Origin: Streptomyces sp. B3I8
GTDB lineage: Bacteria > Actinomycetota > Actinomycetes > Streptomycetales > Streptomycetaceae
Assembly (NCBI RefSeq): GCF_030816915.1
Contig: NZ_JAUSYN010000002.1
Coordinates: forward strand, 4,167,501-4,231,500
Reading direction: 5' to 3'
Length of the DNA stretch: 64,000 nt
Each line of letters starts with the position of its first letter. Position 1 is the first letter of the stretch. The notes beneath the pieces were generated by a model that ran no database searches, was not told the origin of the DNA, and saw only the letters and a list, made by a program, of their open reading frames with translations. This document shows positions 17,866 to 26,522 of this stretch, one piece after another. The translations under genes were made by a program, and so were the position numbers.

Positions 17866-17921
17866 TCCGGGGCGTCCGACAGGGCGCCCCGGATCTCCGA
17901 CAGGCGACCGCCTGCTCGGAT
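17866..17921 (+). promoter_or_regulatory. two consecutive hairpins between rpoA and rplQ
   Basis: The first stem pairs 17866-17874 with 17885-17893 (TCCGGGGCG/CGCCCCGGA). The second pairs 17893-17906 with 17909-17921 around CAGGCG/CGCCTG. Their adjacency suggests an attenuator or a processing site setting the ratio of rpoA to rplQ. Confidence 0.5.
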
Positions 17922-17971
17922 ACTGACTCCGGTACCTGATACGGCCGGGGCAGACACCTAGGAGAAACACC

Positions 17972-18472
17972 ATGCCGAAGCCCACCAAGGGTGCCCGTCT
18001 GGGCGGCAGTGCCGCGCACGAGAAGCTGCTCCTCGCGAACCTCGCGAAGGCGCTGTTCGAGCACGGCCGCATCACCACCACCGAGGCGAAGGCGCGCAAG
18101 CTGCGTCCGTACGCCGAGCGTCTGGTCACCAAGGCGAAGAAGGGCGACCTTCACAACCGCCGTCAGGTGCTCCAGGTGATCACGGACAAGAGCATCGTCC
18201 ACACGCTCTTCACCGAGATCGGCCCGCGCTACGAGAACCGTCCCGGTGGCTACACCCGCATCACCAAGATCGGCAACCGCCGTGGCGACAACGCGCCCAT
18301 GGCCGTCATCGAGCTCGTCGAGGCGCTGACTGTGGCGCAGGAGGCGACCGGCGAGGCCGAGGCCGCGACCAAGCGTGCGGCCAAGGAGACCGAGGTCTCC
18401 ACCGAGGCCAAGACGGACCTCTCGAAGGACGAGGCCGCCGAGGCCCCGGCCGAGGAGGCCAAGGACGCGTAA
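17972..18472 (+). CDS. rplQ: 50S ribosomal protein L17
   Basis: L17 surrounds the exit tunnel. The core ([59 protein letters not shown]) is canonical. At 166 residues it is about 40 longer than the enterobacterial protein. The extra is a C-terminal tail rich in Ala, Glu, Lys and Thr, probably unstructured and common in actinobacteria. It ends the alpha set; a strong intrinsic terminator follows 75 bp later. Confidence 0.97.
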   Translation: MPKPTKGARLGGSAAHEKLLLANLAKALFEHGRITTTEAKARKLRPYAERLVTKAKKGDLHNRRQVLQVITDKSIVHTLFTEIGPRYENRPGGYTRITKIGNRRGDNAPMAVIELVEALTVAQEATGEAEAATKRAAKETEVSTEAKTDLSKDEAAEAPAEEAKDA

Positions 18473-18546
18473 GCGTCCGCCGGGAACTGTGCGATCGCGG
18501 CTGCGGCCCAGTCGTGGTCGATCGCGCGGCTCCTCGCGCCCCTTCC

Positions 18547-18584
18547 AAGCGGGCCCGCTCCCTTCGAGGAGCGGGCCCGCTTTT
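18547..18584 (+). terminator. intrinsic terminator of the alpha operon
   Basis: Perfect 15-bp arms 18547-18561 and 18568-18582 flank the loop CTTCGA, and the 3' arm runs into TTTT (18581-18584). This is a textbook stem plus T-run. truA starts 22 bp later, so truA needs read-through or its own promoter. Confidence 0.9.
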
Positions 18585-18606
18585 GTCGTGCTGAGAGGAT
18601 CTGTAC

Positions 18607-19476
18607 GTGAGTGACGAAGTGGAACCCGGGTTCGTGCGTGTGCGGCTCGATCTCTCCTACGACGGAACCGCGTTCTCCGGGTGGGCCAAGCAGGCCGGGG
18701 GGCGGCGGACCGTGCAGGGGGAGATCGAGGACGCCCTGCGGACGGTCACCCGGTCCGGGGGGACGACCTACGAGCTGACGGTGGCCGGGCGGACCGACGC
18801 CGGTGTGCACGCGCGCGGGCAGGTGGCCCACGTCGATCTGCCGCGCGAGGTGTGGGCCGAGCACCACGAGAAGCTGCTCAAGCGGCTCGCGGGGCGGCTG
18901 TCCAGGGACGTGCGCGTGTGGGCGCTCAAGGAGGCGCCCGCAGGCTTCGACGCACGGTTCTCGGCGGTCTGGCGCCGGTACGCCTACCGCGTCACCGACA
19001 ACCCCGGCGGCGTCGACCCGCTGCTGCGCCACCACGTCCTGTGGCACGACTGGCCGCTCGACGTGGACGTCATGAACGAGGCGGCGCGGGGGCTGCTGGG
19101 TGAGCACGACTTCGCCGCGTACTGCAAGAGGCGGGAGGGGGCCACGACCATCCGGACCCTCCAGGAACTGAGCCTGGCGCGCGGCGGGGACGGCATCGTC
19201 ACCGCGACCGTCCGCGCCGACGCCTTCTGCCACAACATGGTGCGCTCGCTGATCGGCGCGCTGCTGTTCGTGGGGGACGGGCACCGAGGCCCGGACTGGC
19301 CGGCGAAGGTGCTCGCGGCGGGGGTACGGGACTCGGCGGTGCACGTCGTGCGGCCGCACGGGCTGACCCTGGAGGAAGTGGGCTACCCCGCCGACGAGTT
19401 GCTCGCCGCGCGGAACAAGGAGGCGCGCAACCGGCGCACCCTGCCGGGGACGGCGCCCGGCGCCGGGTGCTGCTGA
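18607..19476 (+). CDS. truA: tRNA pseudouridine(38-40) synthase TruA
   Basis: TruA converts uridines 38-40 of the tRNA anticodon arm to pseudouridine. The catalytic aspartate lies in [14 protein letters not shown], the family hallmark. The N-terminal [18 protein letters not shown] and the C-terminal [17 protein letters not shown] are also typical. The start is GTG 18607 right behind the alpha-operon terminator. The 289-residue length is within the family range, with a Lys/Arg/Cys-containing tail. Confidence 0.95.
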   Translation: MSDEVEPGFVRVRLDLSYDGTAFSGWAKQAGGRRTVQGEIEDALRTVTRSGGTTYELTVAGRTDAGVHARGQVAHVDLPREVWAEHHEKLLKRLAGRLSRDVRVWALKEAPAGFDARFSAVWRRYAYRVTDNPGGVDPLLRHHVLWHDWPLDVDVMNEAARGLLGEHDFAAYCKRREGATTIRTLQELSLARGGDGIVTATVRADAFCHNMVRSLIGALLFVGDGHRGPDWPAKVLAAGVRDSAVHVVRPHGLTLEEVGYPADELLAARNKEARNRRTLPGTAPGAGCC

Positions 19477-19483
19477 GCGGCCT

Positions 19484-19514
19484 GGCGGGGGCGGGAGCGT
19501 GGCCCCCCGCCCCG
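19484..19514. terminator. GC-rich hairpin between convergent truA and the 19550 gene
   Basis: GGCGGGGGC pairs with GCCCCCCGCC with a one-base bulge. It sits in the 73-bp gap between two converging genes and may serve both strands. Confidence 0.4.
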
Positions 19515-19549
19515 TGGAGCCGCTTCCCGCAGGAGTGCTCCCGTGGGAG

Positions 19550-20431
19550 CTACTTGACGGCGGCCGCGGAGGCCTGGGTCTCGCCGCGCCGGTGGATCTG
19601 GCGGAAGGTGTACTCGGCGAGGTCGTCGCCGGCGGTGAAGACCTTGGTGTCCTTGGCCGTCACGTCCTTGGCGCCGGTGAACCCGCCCAGCGTGAAGTAG
19701 GCGTAGCGGCCCACGGAGTTGCGCGTGGTGCGGCAGACCGCGGTGCGGCAGAAGTCGCCGACGCCGGAGCCGGGCAGCGAGGTGAGGATGCTCTTGTCGT
19801 CCGTGGCCTTGCGGGCCTTGGTCGCGTCGTCCGCGGTGTCGAAGACGGCGACGCCCACGGTGACGGCGACGCCGCCCTTGGCGGTGTAGGTCACGCGCAT
19901 GACGCGGGTGCAGCCGTTGGACGTCAGCGCCTTGGGGAGCGTGCCGCGGACGGCGGAGGCGCAGTTGGTGGTGGAGGAGCGGGCGTGCTTCGTGTAAACG
20001 CGTGAGTCGAGAGTGACCTGTGAGCCCGGGAACAGGGTGTCCGGGCTGAGCGCCGCCTTGTCCTTCGCGGCGCTGGATATGAACTCCAGCGGGTCCAGCG
20101 GCGGCGGGGCGGAGGTGGGGTCGAACGAGGGCTCCGCGGCGGAGGCGGAGCCGCCGGAGGCGTTCGCGCTGCCGGGCAGACTGCCGGCGGACTTGTCGTC
20201 GGACCCGCTGTTCGCGGACATGACGGCCATCGCCACGGCGGTGCCGACGGCGACCGTGGCGACGGCGCCGCCGACGATCAGCAACAGCCGGCGCCGTTTG
20301 TTGCGCGACGCCGAGGCGTCGGCGAGTGCGGCCCAGTCCGGTGCGTCACTGGTGCTCTGATTGCCCCATTGCGGTTGCTGGGAGCCCGGTTTCCAGGGAT
20401 CCCACGGGGGCTCCCCCTGCCCATAACTCAT
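19550..20431 (-). CDS. membrane-anchored protein of unknown function
   Basis: This 293-residue protein has a Gly/Pro/Trp/Gln-rich cytoplasmic N-terminus (PPWDPWKPGS, then DWAALADASASRNKRRR). One membrane helix follows (LLLIVGGAVATVAVGTAVAMAV, about residues 55-77). After a Ser/Ala/Pro-rich linker comes an extracytoplasmic domain with four or so cysteines (TNCASAV, NGCTRV, FCRTAVCRTT) that probably form disulfides. I do not recognise a named domain. The ATG at 20431 is chosen; ATG 20440 would add MRR. It converges with truA and diverges from rplM. Similar proteins are common in streptomycetes at this locus, as I recall. Confidence 0.75.
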   Translation of the reverse strand: MSYGQGEPPWDPWKPGSQQPQWGNQSTSDAPDWAALADASASRNKRRRLLLIVGGAVATVAVGTAVAMAVMSANSGSDDKSAGSLPGSANASGGSASAAEPSFDPTSAPPPLDPLEFISSAAKDKAALSPDTLFPGSQVTLDSRVYTKHARSSTTNCASAVRGTLPKALTSNGCTRVMRVTYTAKGGVAVTVGVAVFDTADDATKARKATDDKSILTSLPGSGVGDFCRTAVCRTTRNSVGRYAYFTLGGFTGAKDVTAKDTKVFTAGDDLAEYTFRQIHRRGETQASAAAVK

Positions 20432-20627
20432 GCGCCGCATCTTAGACGGGCCGGGCGCGGCGCGGTCCATCCCCCGGGTGGCCCCGCCCCCGGCGCCGCC
20501 CCCGGCCCGGTCCCGGCCCGGTCCCGCGTCGGCGCCTCGTCCGCCCCCGAGGCGATCCCGGCGCGATCACGACGTGGCCCCGGAGCTGCCCCGGAGCGGT
20601 CATTCGTGCCCAGGTCGGGTGGCCGTT

Positions 20628-20657
20628 TTGACCCGTCCGGGGTGGCGCCGTTATTCT
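20628..20657 (+). promoter_or_regulatory. promoter of rplM-rpsI
   Basis: TTGACC (20628-20633) and TATTCT (20652-20657) are separated by 18 bp, a close match to the housekeeping consensus and in an unusually AT-rich patch. It would give a leader of about 180 nt before the rplM GTG. The rest of the 410-bp gap shows nothing else definite. Confidence 0.65.
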
Positions 20658-20841
20658 TCTAGTTCGTTGTGTGTATTGGCTTGCTCATTCTCACGTGAGG
20701 GGCCCTTACACCGGTCTCCGGGACCGATGACCAGCGACCCCATGTACGCGGTTTGCGTCGCCGCCATGCGGTCAGGGCTGTCGTGATCGTCTTCGGTGAC
20801 CTTGTCAGGACCATTCACTGAAGAAGCGAAGGCTACGAACC

Positions 20842-21285
20842 GTGCGTACGTACAGCCCCAAGCCCGGCGATGTGACGCGCCAGTGGCACGTCATCGACGC
20901 TCAGGACGTCGTCCTGGGCCGTCTGGCCTCCACAGCTGCCTCCATCCTGCGCGGCAAGCACAAGCCGATCTACGCGCCTCACGTCGACACCGGTGACTTC
21001 GTCATCATCATCAACGCCGACAAGGTGCACCTGTCCGGCAACAAGCGGACCCAGAAGATGGCGTACCGCCACTCCGGGTACCCGGGTGGTCTGCGCTCCG
21101 TGCGCTACGACGACCTGCTGGACAAGAACCCCGAGAAGGCCATCGAGAAGGCCGTCAAGGGCATGCTCCCCAAGAACACTCTGGGCCGTCAGATGCTCTC
21201 GAAGCTGAAGGTCTACAAGGGTGACCAGCACCCGCACGGCGCGCAGCAGCCGCAGCCGTTCGAGATCACCCAGGTCGCGCAGTAA
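20842..21285 (+). CDS. rplM: 50S ribosomal protein L13
   Basis: L13 (147 residues) is an early-assembly protein of the large subunit. The start [20 protein letters not shown] and the motifs [25 protein letters not shown] and [16 protein letters not shown] are canonical. Translation begins at GTG 20842 after GAAGCGAAGGCTACGAACC. It forms a two-gene operon with rpsI 43 bp downstream, the standard arrangement, from its own upstream promoter. Confidence 0.98.
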   Translation: MRTYSPKPGDVTRQWHVIDAQDVVLGRLASTAASILRGKHKPIYAPHVDTGDFVIIINADKVHLSGNKRTQKMAYRHSGYPGGLRSVRYDDLLDKNPEKAIEKAVKGMLPKNTLGRQMLSKLKVYKGDQHPHGAQQPQPFEITQVAQ

Positions 21286-21328
21286 GTCCGGCCACCCCCT
21301 AAGACCAGAAGAGAATCTGAGGAGAATC

Positions 21329-21841
21329 GTGGCCGAGACCACTGCCGAGCAGCCGCTCGAAGAGCTTGACATCGAGAGCTACACCAGCGAGTCCGAGGTG
21401 CCCGTCGAGGGCGAGTACACCTCCGAGTCGCTGTCGTCCCGCTTCGGCGAGCCCCAGCCGGCCGCCGGCCTGGGCCGTCGCAAGAACGCCATCGCCCGCG
21501 TCCGGATCGTCCCGGGCACCGGCAAGTGGAAGATCAACGGTCGCACCCTCGAGGACTACTTCCCGAACAAGGTGCACCAGCAGGAAGTCAACGAGCCCTT
21601 CAAGGTGCTCGAGCTCGAGGGCCGCTACGACGTCGTCGCCCGCATCTCCGGCGGCGGTGTCTCCGGCCAGGCCGGTGCGCTCCGTCTCGGTGTCGCCCGC
21701 GCGCTGAACGAGGCGGACGTGGACAACAACCGCGCCCCGCTGAAGAAGGCCGGCTTCCTGCGCCGCGACGACCGTGCGGTCGAGCGCAAGAAGGCCGGTC
21801 TGAAGAAGGCCCGCAAGGCCCCGCAGTACAGCAAGCGCTAG
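21329..21841 (+). CDS. rpsI: 30S ribosomal protein S9
   Basis: The C-terminal tail of S9 reaches the P-site tRNA; it ends in the conserved KAPQYSKR. The core [19 protein letters not shown] and [20 protein letters not shown] is canonical. The 170-residue protein has an N-terminal extension of about 45 residues rich in Glu/Ser/Thr, as is usual in actinobacteria. GTG 21329 has GAGGAG upstream. The operon ends in a hairpin at 21891-21925. Confidence 0.97.
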   Translation: MAETTAEQPLEELDIESYTSESEVPVEGEYTSESLSSRFGEPQPAAGLGRRKNAIARVRIVPGTGKWKINGRTLEDYFPNKVHQQEVNEPFKVLELEGRYDVVARISGGGVSGQAGALRLGVARALNEADVDNNRAPLKKAGFLRRDDRAVERKKAGLKKARKAPQYSKR

Positions 21842-21890
21842 TCGCACCCCGGACCGCCTCCACCGGCGTCCGGACGCCGTACCGCCGTAT

Positions 21891-21925
21891 CCGCCCCGGA
21901 GGCACATCCCGTGCCGCCGGGGCGG
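21891..21925 (+). terminator. terminator of rplM-rpsI
   Basis: Arms 21891-21905 and 21911-21925 pair over 14 of 15 positions (one A-G mismatch) around ATCCC, 50 bp after the rpsI stop. A short GCGTTTGT follows. This is a good intrinsic terminator candidate. Confidence 0.7.
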
Positions 21926-21989
21926 TGCGTTTGTCGGGGGGCGGTCTTACCACAGGTTCAGGCGGCTTGGGGTATGGCCTTCCCGTAAC

Positions 21990-22007
21990 TTCCGGTACTT
22001 TCCGGTA
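21990..22007. promoter_or_regulatory. direct repeats TTCCGGTA upstream of glmM
   Basis: Two copies of TTCCGGTA, at 21990-21997 and 22000-22007, are spaced one helical turn apart about 190 bp before glmM. They could be a regulator site or overlap a promoter. Nothing else is evident in the 355-bp rpsI-glmM gap. Confidence 0.3.
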
Positions 22008-22196
22008 TGAACCCTCCGGCGCGGGTTCGCGCGGTACAACCTGAGGGCGGGCCCGGTGGTCGGACGTGATGTCCGGGGAACGCCCGAGGTGTTCCGAGGA
22101 ATGTCCGGGGGCTGTGCGGGCCCCTGGCCGTGCCCGGCGTCACATCGATCACACCCGCACGAGCCGCATTTTCTGAGCACATTCGGAGGCACCACT

Positions 22197-23555
22197 GTGG
22201 GACGACTCTTCGGCACGGACGGCGTGCGCGGTGTCGCCAACGCGGACCTGACGGCGGAGCTCGCGCTCGGCCTCTCCGTCGCGGCGGCACACGTACTGGC
22301 CGAGGTGGGCACGTTCGAGGGCCACCGGCCGAAGGCGGTCGTCGGGCGCGATCCGCGCGCGTCGGGGGAGTTCCTGGAGGCCGCCGTCGTCGCGGGCCTG
22401 GCCAGCGCGGGCGTGGACGTCCTGCGCGTGGGGGTGCTGCCGACGCCGGCCGTGGCGTACCTCACCGGCGCGCTCGGCGCCGACCTCGGCGTGATGCTCT
22501 CCGCCAGCCACAACGCCATGCCCGACAACGGCATCAAGTTCTTCGCCCGCGGCGGCCACAAGCTCGCCGACGAGCTGGAGGACCGCATCGAGTCCGTCTA
22601 CGCCGAGCACCGCACCGGCGCCCCCTGGCAGCGGCCCACCGGCGCGGGCGTCGGCCGGGTCACCGACTACGACGAGGGCTTCGACCGTTACGTCGGTCAC
22701 CTCACCGCCGTCCTCCCCAACCGCCTCGACGGGCTGACCGTCGTCCTCGACGAGGCCCACGGCGCCGCCTCCCGCGTCTCCCCGGAGGCGTTCACGCGGG
22801 CCGGGGCCACCGTCGTCACCATCGGCGCCGAGCCCGACGGCCTCAACATCAACGACGGCTGCGGCTCGACCCACCTGGACAAGCTCCGCGCCGCCGTCGT
22901 CGAGCACGGCGCCCACCTCGGCATCGCGCACGACGGCGACGCCGACCGCTGCCTGGCCGTGGACCACGAGGGCAACGAGGTCGACGGCGACCAGATCCTC
23001 GCCGTGCTGGCGCTCGCCATGCGCGAGCAGGGCACGCTGCGCGGGGACACGGTCGTCGCCACCGTCATGTCCAACCTCGGCTTCAAGCTGGCCATGGAGC
23101 GCGAGGGGCTCACGCTCGTGCAGACCGGGGTCGGCGACCGGTACGTGCTGGAGGAGATGAAGGACAAGGACTACGCGCTGGGCGGCGAGCAGTCCGGCCA
23201 CGTCATCGTCCTCGACCACGCGACGACCGGCGACGGCACGCTGACCGGGCTGCTGCTCGCCGCCCGGGTCGCCGGGACCGGCCGTACGCTCAAGGACCTC
23301 GCCTCCGTCATGGAGCGGCTGCCGCAGGTGCTGATCAACGTTCCCGACGTGGACCGGACCCGGGTGAGGACGTCCGCCGAGCTGACGGCCGCCGTCACCG
23401 ACGCGGAGCGCGAACTCGGCTCGACCGGACGGGTACTGCTGCGCCCCTCGGGCACCGAGCCGCTGGTACGGGTCATGGTCGAGGCCGCCGACATCGACCA
23501 GGCGCGGTCGGTCGCCGGGCGGTTGGCCGATGTCGTGAAGTCCGCGCTCGGATAG
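22197..23555 (+). CDS. glmM: phosphoglucosamine mutase GlmM
   Basis: GlmM converts glucosamine-6-phosphate to glucosamine-1-phosphate, feeding UDP-GlcNAc and the cell wall. The 452-residue protein shows the active-site serine loop [19 protein letters not shown], the metal-binding loop [10 protein letters not shown], the sugar-binding region GEQSGHVI and the phosphate-binding [12 protein letters not shown]. The start is GTG 22197 with GGAGG 7 bases before; it gives the conserved [14 protein letters not shown]. glmS, the preceding step in the pathway, lies at 28.8 kb. Confidence 0.97.
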   Translation: MGRLFGTDGVRGVANADLTAELALGLSVAAAHVLAEVGTFEGHRPKAVVGRDPRASGEFLEAAVVAGLASAGVDVLRVGVLPTPAVAYLTGALGADLGVMLSASHNAMPDNGIKFFARGGHKLADELEDRIESVYAEHRTGAPWQRPTGAGVGRVTDYDEGFDRYVGHLTAVLPNRLDGLTVVLDEAHGAASRVSPEAFTRAGATVVTIGAEPDGLNINDGCGSTHLDKLRAAVVEHGAHLGIAHDGDADRCLAVDHEGNEVDGDQILAVLALAMREQGTLRGDTVVATVMSNLGFKLAMEREGLTLVQTGVGDRYVLEEMKDKDYALGGEQSGHVIVLDHATTGDGTLTGLLLAARVAGTGRTLKDLASVMERLPQVLINVPDVDRTRVRTSAELTAAVTDAERELGSTGRVLLRPSGTEPLVRVMVEAADIDQARSVAGRLADVVKSALG

Positions 23556-23734
23556 GCGGTTCGGCCCCGCGGCCGGATCCGGTGCACGGCGCCGGGTCCG
23601 GCCGTCGTGTCAACCCGGCGGTCGTCGGCAGGTGTTCGCGGCGGTGATCGCGCGGGTCCGTCCGTCGCCCGGTGCGCGCAAGGGGAGTTCGGCGAGCATC
23701 TCGCCGACACGCCCATCATCGGGCGATCAGGGGT

Positions 23735-23762
23735 GATCGTGGACCAATGGGGGATCGTGGAC
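23735..23762. promoter_or_regulatory. direct repeats GATCGTGGAC upstream of the Cys-hydrolase
   Basis: GATCGTGGAC occurs at 23735-23744 and 23753-23762, with a repeat period of 18 bp, 34 bp before the hydrolase start. It may be an operator or part of the promoter. No known regulator motif is recognised. Confidence 0.35.
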
Positions 23763-23795
23763 AATCCGGTATCGTCCCTTCCCTCAGGGGTCAAC

Positions 23796-24794
23796 ATGCG
23801 CTCTGACGTCAACGTCGCCCAGGACACGCCCGCTTCGGGATCCGGCCGAATGCCGCCGGCACCGGTCCGGGTGGAGGAGCGCGAGCTGGTGTTCGAGGGC
23901 TACCGGTACCGGTGCCGTGTCGTCCGGCAGGACCGGTCCCTAACGGCGCCTTTGCTGGTGCTGGGGGGATCCTCGCAGAACCGCTACGCGTGGGTGCGGC
24001 ACGAGAAGTGGCTCGCCCCTCTGTTCACGATGGTCACGGTGGACCTGCCGGGCTACGGGACGGCCGACTTCCTGCCCGCACGTCACGGCCTGGACTTCCT
24101 TGCGGCGAACGTCCGCCACCTGCTGACGGAGCTGGCCATGCCGGAGGTCAACCTCCTCGGCGTCTGCTTCGGCGGGGCCATCGCCCTGCGCTTCGCCCAG
24201 CACTACCCCGAACACCTGGTCGCCCTCGGCCTGGTGGGAATGACCAAGGCGATCCCCGACGACTACGCCGAAGCCGTACCGCGCTGGACCCGGATGCTCG
24301 AGCGCGGCGCGCACGCGGAGATCGCCACCGAGTTGGTCCGGCGGTTCATGTCCCCGCCCGGCTTCGGGCCTGTCCGCAAGCACGAGATCGTCTCCCGCTT
24401 GCTCTACGCGCAGTTCATGCGGCAGTCGCCGGAGGAACTGCGGATGTCCGTGGAGCACAACGACCGGTTGCTGAGCCACGACTGGTACCGGGACGAGCCG
24501 CTGCCCACCGTGCCGTCGCTGGTCTTCACCGGCGAGTACGACACGCTGTGCACCCCGGCCATGGGCCGCGAGGTGGCCGCCCTGCTGCCCGCGTCGACGT
24601 TCACGACCCTCAAGGAGGCCGACCATCTGGTCCCGGTGGAACGGATGGCGGAGTTCTCCGAGCTGATCGCCCGCTTCTGCACCGGGCAGCCGCTGACCGG
24701 CCTCGCGTACTGCAACGAGCTGGAGCAACTGGGCACCGGGGCGGGGCGGCGCGACGTGCGGGCGCCGGACGCGGAGGCGTCGGTACCGGTGTGA
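23796..24794 (+). CDS. alpha/beta hydrolase with a cysteine nucleophile (G-V-C-F-G)
   Basis: This is a 332-residue alpha/beta-hydrolase fold protein. The nucleophile elbow reads LLGVCFGGAIA, so Cys124 stands where most family members have Ser. The acid is likely Asp249 in TGEYDTLCTP and the base His277 in EADHLVPVE. The oxyanion-side region VLGGSSQNRYAW and the LPGYGTADF segment are family-like. Cysteine at this position occurs in dienelactone hydrolases and in polyhydroxyalkanoate synthases (lipase-box G-x-C-x-G), hinting at acyl-thioester chemistry. Its length is far below a PHA synthase. The ATG at 23796 is used; a longer upstream frame lacks conserved sequence. The substrate is unknown. 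Confidence 0.8.
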   Translation: MRSDVNVAQDTPASGSGRMPPAPVRVEERELVFEGYRYRCRVVRQDRSLTAPLLVLGGSSQNRYAWVRHEKWLAPLFTMVTVDLPGYGTADFLPARHGLDFLAANVRHLLTELAMPEVNLLGVCFGGAIALRFAQHYPEHLVALGLVGMTKAIPDDYAEAVPRWTRMLERGAHAEIATELVRRFMSPPGFGPVRKHEIVSRLLYAQFMRQSPEELRMSVEHNDRLLSHDWYRDEPLPTVPSLVFTGEYDTLCTPAMGREVAALLPASTFTTLKEADHLVPVERMAEFSELIARFCTGQPLTGLAYCNELEQLGTGAGRRDVRAPDAEASVPV

Positions 24795-24817
24795 GACCGC
24801 GGCGCCCGCGCGGGGCG

Positions 24818-24881
24818 CCGGAAGGCGGATGGCCGGATCCGGGTGAACCCGGGTCCGGCCATCCGCTGTCGGCTTCCGGCG
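24818..24881. terminator. large bidirectional terminator hairpin
   Basis: A nested inverted repeat lies between convergent genes. Outer arms GCCGGAAG 24818-24825 / CTTCCGGC 24874-24881 enclose near-perfect 20-bp arms 24826-24845 / 24848-24867. It should stop transcription from both the hydrolase and the secreted-protein gene. Confidence 0.8.
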
Positions 24882-24924
24882 GACGCGAGGCGTACGCGAC
24901 GCCCGCGACGCCCGACAGGCGACC

Positions 24925-25236
24925 CTAGGGAGCGCTGTTGGAGCACTTCACCGAGTTGCCGACCTCCGTGGACTGCGTCCCCTGCAGACCCACGCCCGTC
25001 TGGGGCTGCTCCAGGCGGTTCTTCGAGACCGTCGCGCAGTTCCACGCCTGATGGACGTGGACGGTGCCGTCCTCGCTGGTGTAGGAATTCTCGCCCTTGT
25101 TCACGCAGGTGACGTTGCCCCGGGCGTCGCTCGTGCACTCACCCGCGGACGCCTGCGCGTGGGCGACGCCGGCACAGGTCATGGCGATGCCGCCGACGAC
25201 CCACGAGACGACTGCGATCTTGTTGCGACTGGTCAT
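24925..25236 (-). CDS. small secreted cysteine-containing protein
   Basis: This 103-residue product has a Sec signal peptide (NKIAVVSWVVGGIAMTCAGVAHA, cleavage likely after AHA near residue 27). The mature part of about 76 residues has four cysteines (GECTSD, NVTCVN, WNCATV, VKCSNS), compatible with two disulfides. Its C-terminal GTQSTEVGNSVKCSNSAP resembles the end of the two paralogs at 25395 and 26170, suggesting distant common origin. The ribosome-binding sequence AAGGA lies upstream of ATG 25236. The function is unknown; a surface or hyphal-wall role is only a guess. Confidence 0.75.
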   Translation of the reverse strand: MTSRNKIAVVSWVVGGIAMTCAGVAHAQASAGECTSDARGNVTCVNKGENSYTSEDGTVHVHQAWNCATVSKNRLEQPQTGVGLQGTQSTEVGNSVKCSNSAP

Positions 25237-25316
25237 GTGGTGCGGTCCTTCATGATTGATGCCCGGACGCGTCCGCCGTGAACGGTCGTGCGTCCAGGCC
25301 GGGGGAGGGGGGACGA

Positions 25317-25365
25317 GGAACGGGCCCCGGCGCCGGCCGTGTGGCGCGGATACCGGAGCCCGTCC
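25317..25365 (-). terminator. terminator after the first small-secreted paralog
   Basis: GGAACGGGCCCCGG (25317-25330) pairs imperfectly with CCGGAGCCCGTCC (25353-25365), 30 bp past the stop of the 25395 gene on the minus strand. The large loop contains a further GGCGCCGGCC stem. Confidence 0.5.
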
Positions 25366-25394
25366 TCAGGGGGTTACTGCGGGACTGCCGACGT

Positions 25395-25664
25395 TCAGAA
25401 GGCGTCGTTGGAGCAGCTCACGGAGGAGCCCTGGTGGGTGGCCTGAGCGCCGGGGTTGCCCTCGCCGCCCAGGGCGTTGCCCAGCACGCCGTTGAGCAGG
25501 CCGACCTCGCCGAGGACGTCGACGTTCAGGTCGTGCGAGCGGCAGGCGTTGGCCTGCGTGACGTCGACGTCCGGGCCCTCGTGGGCGGAAGCGGTGCCCG
25601 CACCCATGAAGCCGACGCTGCTGAGCATGGCGACGACGACAGCCGCCTTGTGGATCTTGCGCAT
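25395..25664 (-). CDS. small secreted protein, paralog 1 of a tandem pair
   Basis: This 89-residue product has a signal peptide (MRKIHKAAVVVAMLSS to GTASA, cleavage near residue 27). The mature part has two cysteines, in NACRSHDLNVDVLGE and SSVSCSNDAF, probably linked. A Gly-rich middle (GNALGGEGNPGAQ) separates them. By hand alignment 68 of 89 residues match the product at 26170. The family is familiar from streptomycetes, but I know of no established function. It has its own ribosome-binding site (GGAGAG), a promoter block shared with its twin, and a terminator, so it is an independent unit. Confidence 0.85.
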   Translation of the reverse strand: MRKIHKAAVVVAMLSSVGFMGAGTASAHEGPDVDVTQANACRSHDLNVDVLGEVGLLNGVLGNALGGEGNPGAQATHQGSSVSCSNDAF

Positions 25665-25720
25665 TTATCTCTCCGTTTTGGTTTGTGTGGACTCACTTGT
25701 GTCGCAGTCGGTGACTGTCT

Positions 25721-25751
25721 GACTGCTCACAGTTACGGAGGTTAGCGGAGA
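25721..25751 (-). promoter_or_regulatory. promoter block of paralog 1
   Basis: Thirty bases here match 26493-26522 upstream of paralog 2 with only three or so differences. The candidate -10 is TAACCT (minus strand, 25739-25744), about 75 bp before the start codon. No housekeeping -35 is seen, so an alternative sigma factor or activator is likely. Confidence 0.5.
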
Positions 25752-25913
25752 TCGACCACCGTCGCATGAGGCGCGCGGTGTGGGGGAGCCCATCCGGCGC
25801 AATCGTCGAAGCGGGCCGAAGTCCCTTGTGGGGCGGGGTTCATGGGCTCACGGTGCCCGGACGGCTCCGCTGTGGACAACCCGTTCGGACGTCCTGTGCC
25901 GGAGTGGTGGCGG

Positions 25914-26045
25914 GGCGCCCCTGGGGTGGCGACCGAAGTGACCTCGGGGTGTCCCCGGGGGTGGCGGTCGAAGCGACTCCGGGGCGGTGGCCGAGGTGGC
26001 CCCGGAGTGCCCCCGGGGCGGCGGCCGGAGTGTCCCTGGGGCCGG
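25914..26045. repeat. degenerate GC-rich tandem repeat
   Basis: About four loose copies of a unit of roughly 26-30 bp containing GTGGCGGCCGAAGTG-CCCCGGGG-like sequence lie in the 421-bp gap between the paralogs. No gene is supported here. Purine-strand G-runs are frequent. Confidence 0.45.
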
Positions 26046-26095
26046 CGCCGGGGGCCGGGGCGGCGCCTGTGTGCGGCACGGTGTGGCGGGCACGC

Positions 26096-26143
26096 GAACG
26101 GGCCCGGACGCGATGCTCGTGGCATCGGCACCCGGGCCCGTTC
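26096..26143 (-). terminator. terminator after small-secreted paralog 2
   Basis: Perfect 12-bp arms GAACGGGCCCGG (26096-26107) and CCGGGCCCGTTC (26132-26143) enclose an inner GATGC/GCATC hairpin. It lies 27 bp downstream of the paralog 2 stop. Confidence 0.7.
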
Positions 26144-26169
26144 TCAGTGTTCTACCGAACCGCCGGCGC

Positions 26170-26439
26170 TCAGAAGGCGCTGTTGGCGCAGCTCACGCTC
26201 GAACCCTGCTGGGTGGACTGCGCACCCGGGTTGCCCTCGCCGCCCAGGAGGTTGCCCGCCAGGCCGTTCAGGACGCCGACCTCGCCCAGGATGTCGATGT
26301 TGAGGTCGTGCGAGCGGCACTGGTTGGCCTGCGAGACGCCGATGTCCGGGCCGTCGTTGGCGGACGCGGTGCCAGCGCCGATGAAGCCGACGCTGCTCAG
26401 CATGGCGGCCACGATGGCCACCTTCTGGATCTTGCGCAT
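26170..26439 (-). CDS. small secreted protein, paralog 2 of a tandem pair
   Basis: The twin of the 25395 gene has 89 residues, a signal peptide ending GTASA, cysteines in NQCRSHDLNIDILGE and SSVSCANSAF, and the same Gly-rich core GGEGNPGAQ. The ATG at 26439 is preceded by GGAGAG. An in-frame upstream extension is not conserved and contains the promoter. The duplication covers the gene and about 100 bp of upstream DNA, including a CATCCGGC block. The strict conservation of CRSHDLN and of the C-terminus points to selection. The function is unknown. Confidence 0.85.
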   Translation of the reverse strand: MRKIQKVAIVAAMLSSVGFIGAGTASANDGPDIGVSQANQCRSHDLNIDILGEVGVLNGLAGNLLGGEGNPGAQSTQQGSSVSCANSAF

Positions 26440-26492
26440 TGTCTCTCCGATGTGAGTTTGGGGAAAGGCCTGTGAGCGGACAGTCATCGACC

Positions 26493-26522
26493 GACTGCTC
26501 ACAGTGACTGATGTTAGCGGAG
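26493..26522 (-). promoter_or_regulatory. promoter block of paralog 2
   Basis: This is the counterpart of 25721-25751, with candidate -10 TAACAT (26511-26516, minus strand). The nearby GACTGCTCACAGT contains a short palindromic ACTG-TGAG-CAGT, also conserved, which could bind a regulator common to both genes. Confidence 0.5.

Noticed and set aside
16008..17957. 649-residue minus-strand frame over rpsK-rpoA
   Set aside because: It is a shadow of rpoA and rpsK; composition is that of reverse-frame GC-rich DNA.
23796..24794. PHA synthase (PhaC) identity because of the G-x-C-x-G box
   Set aside because: At 332 residues the protein is too short and lacks the rest of the synthase domain; it fits a general alpha/beta hydrolase better.
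25721..25760. BldN-type promoter (CGTAAC-N16-CGTTGA) for the secreted paralogs
   Set aside because: CGTAAC is present upstream of paralog 1, but no CGTTGA follows at the right spacing, and paralog 2 lacks CGTAAC.
24925..26439. Chaplin or rodlin identity for the small secreted proteins
   Set aside because: The hydrophobic chaplin repeat and the rodlin core are not present; only size, signal peptide and two cysteines are similar.
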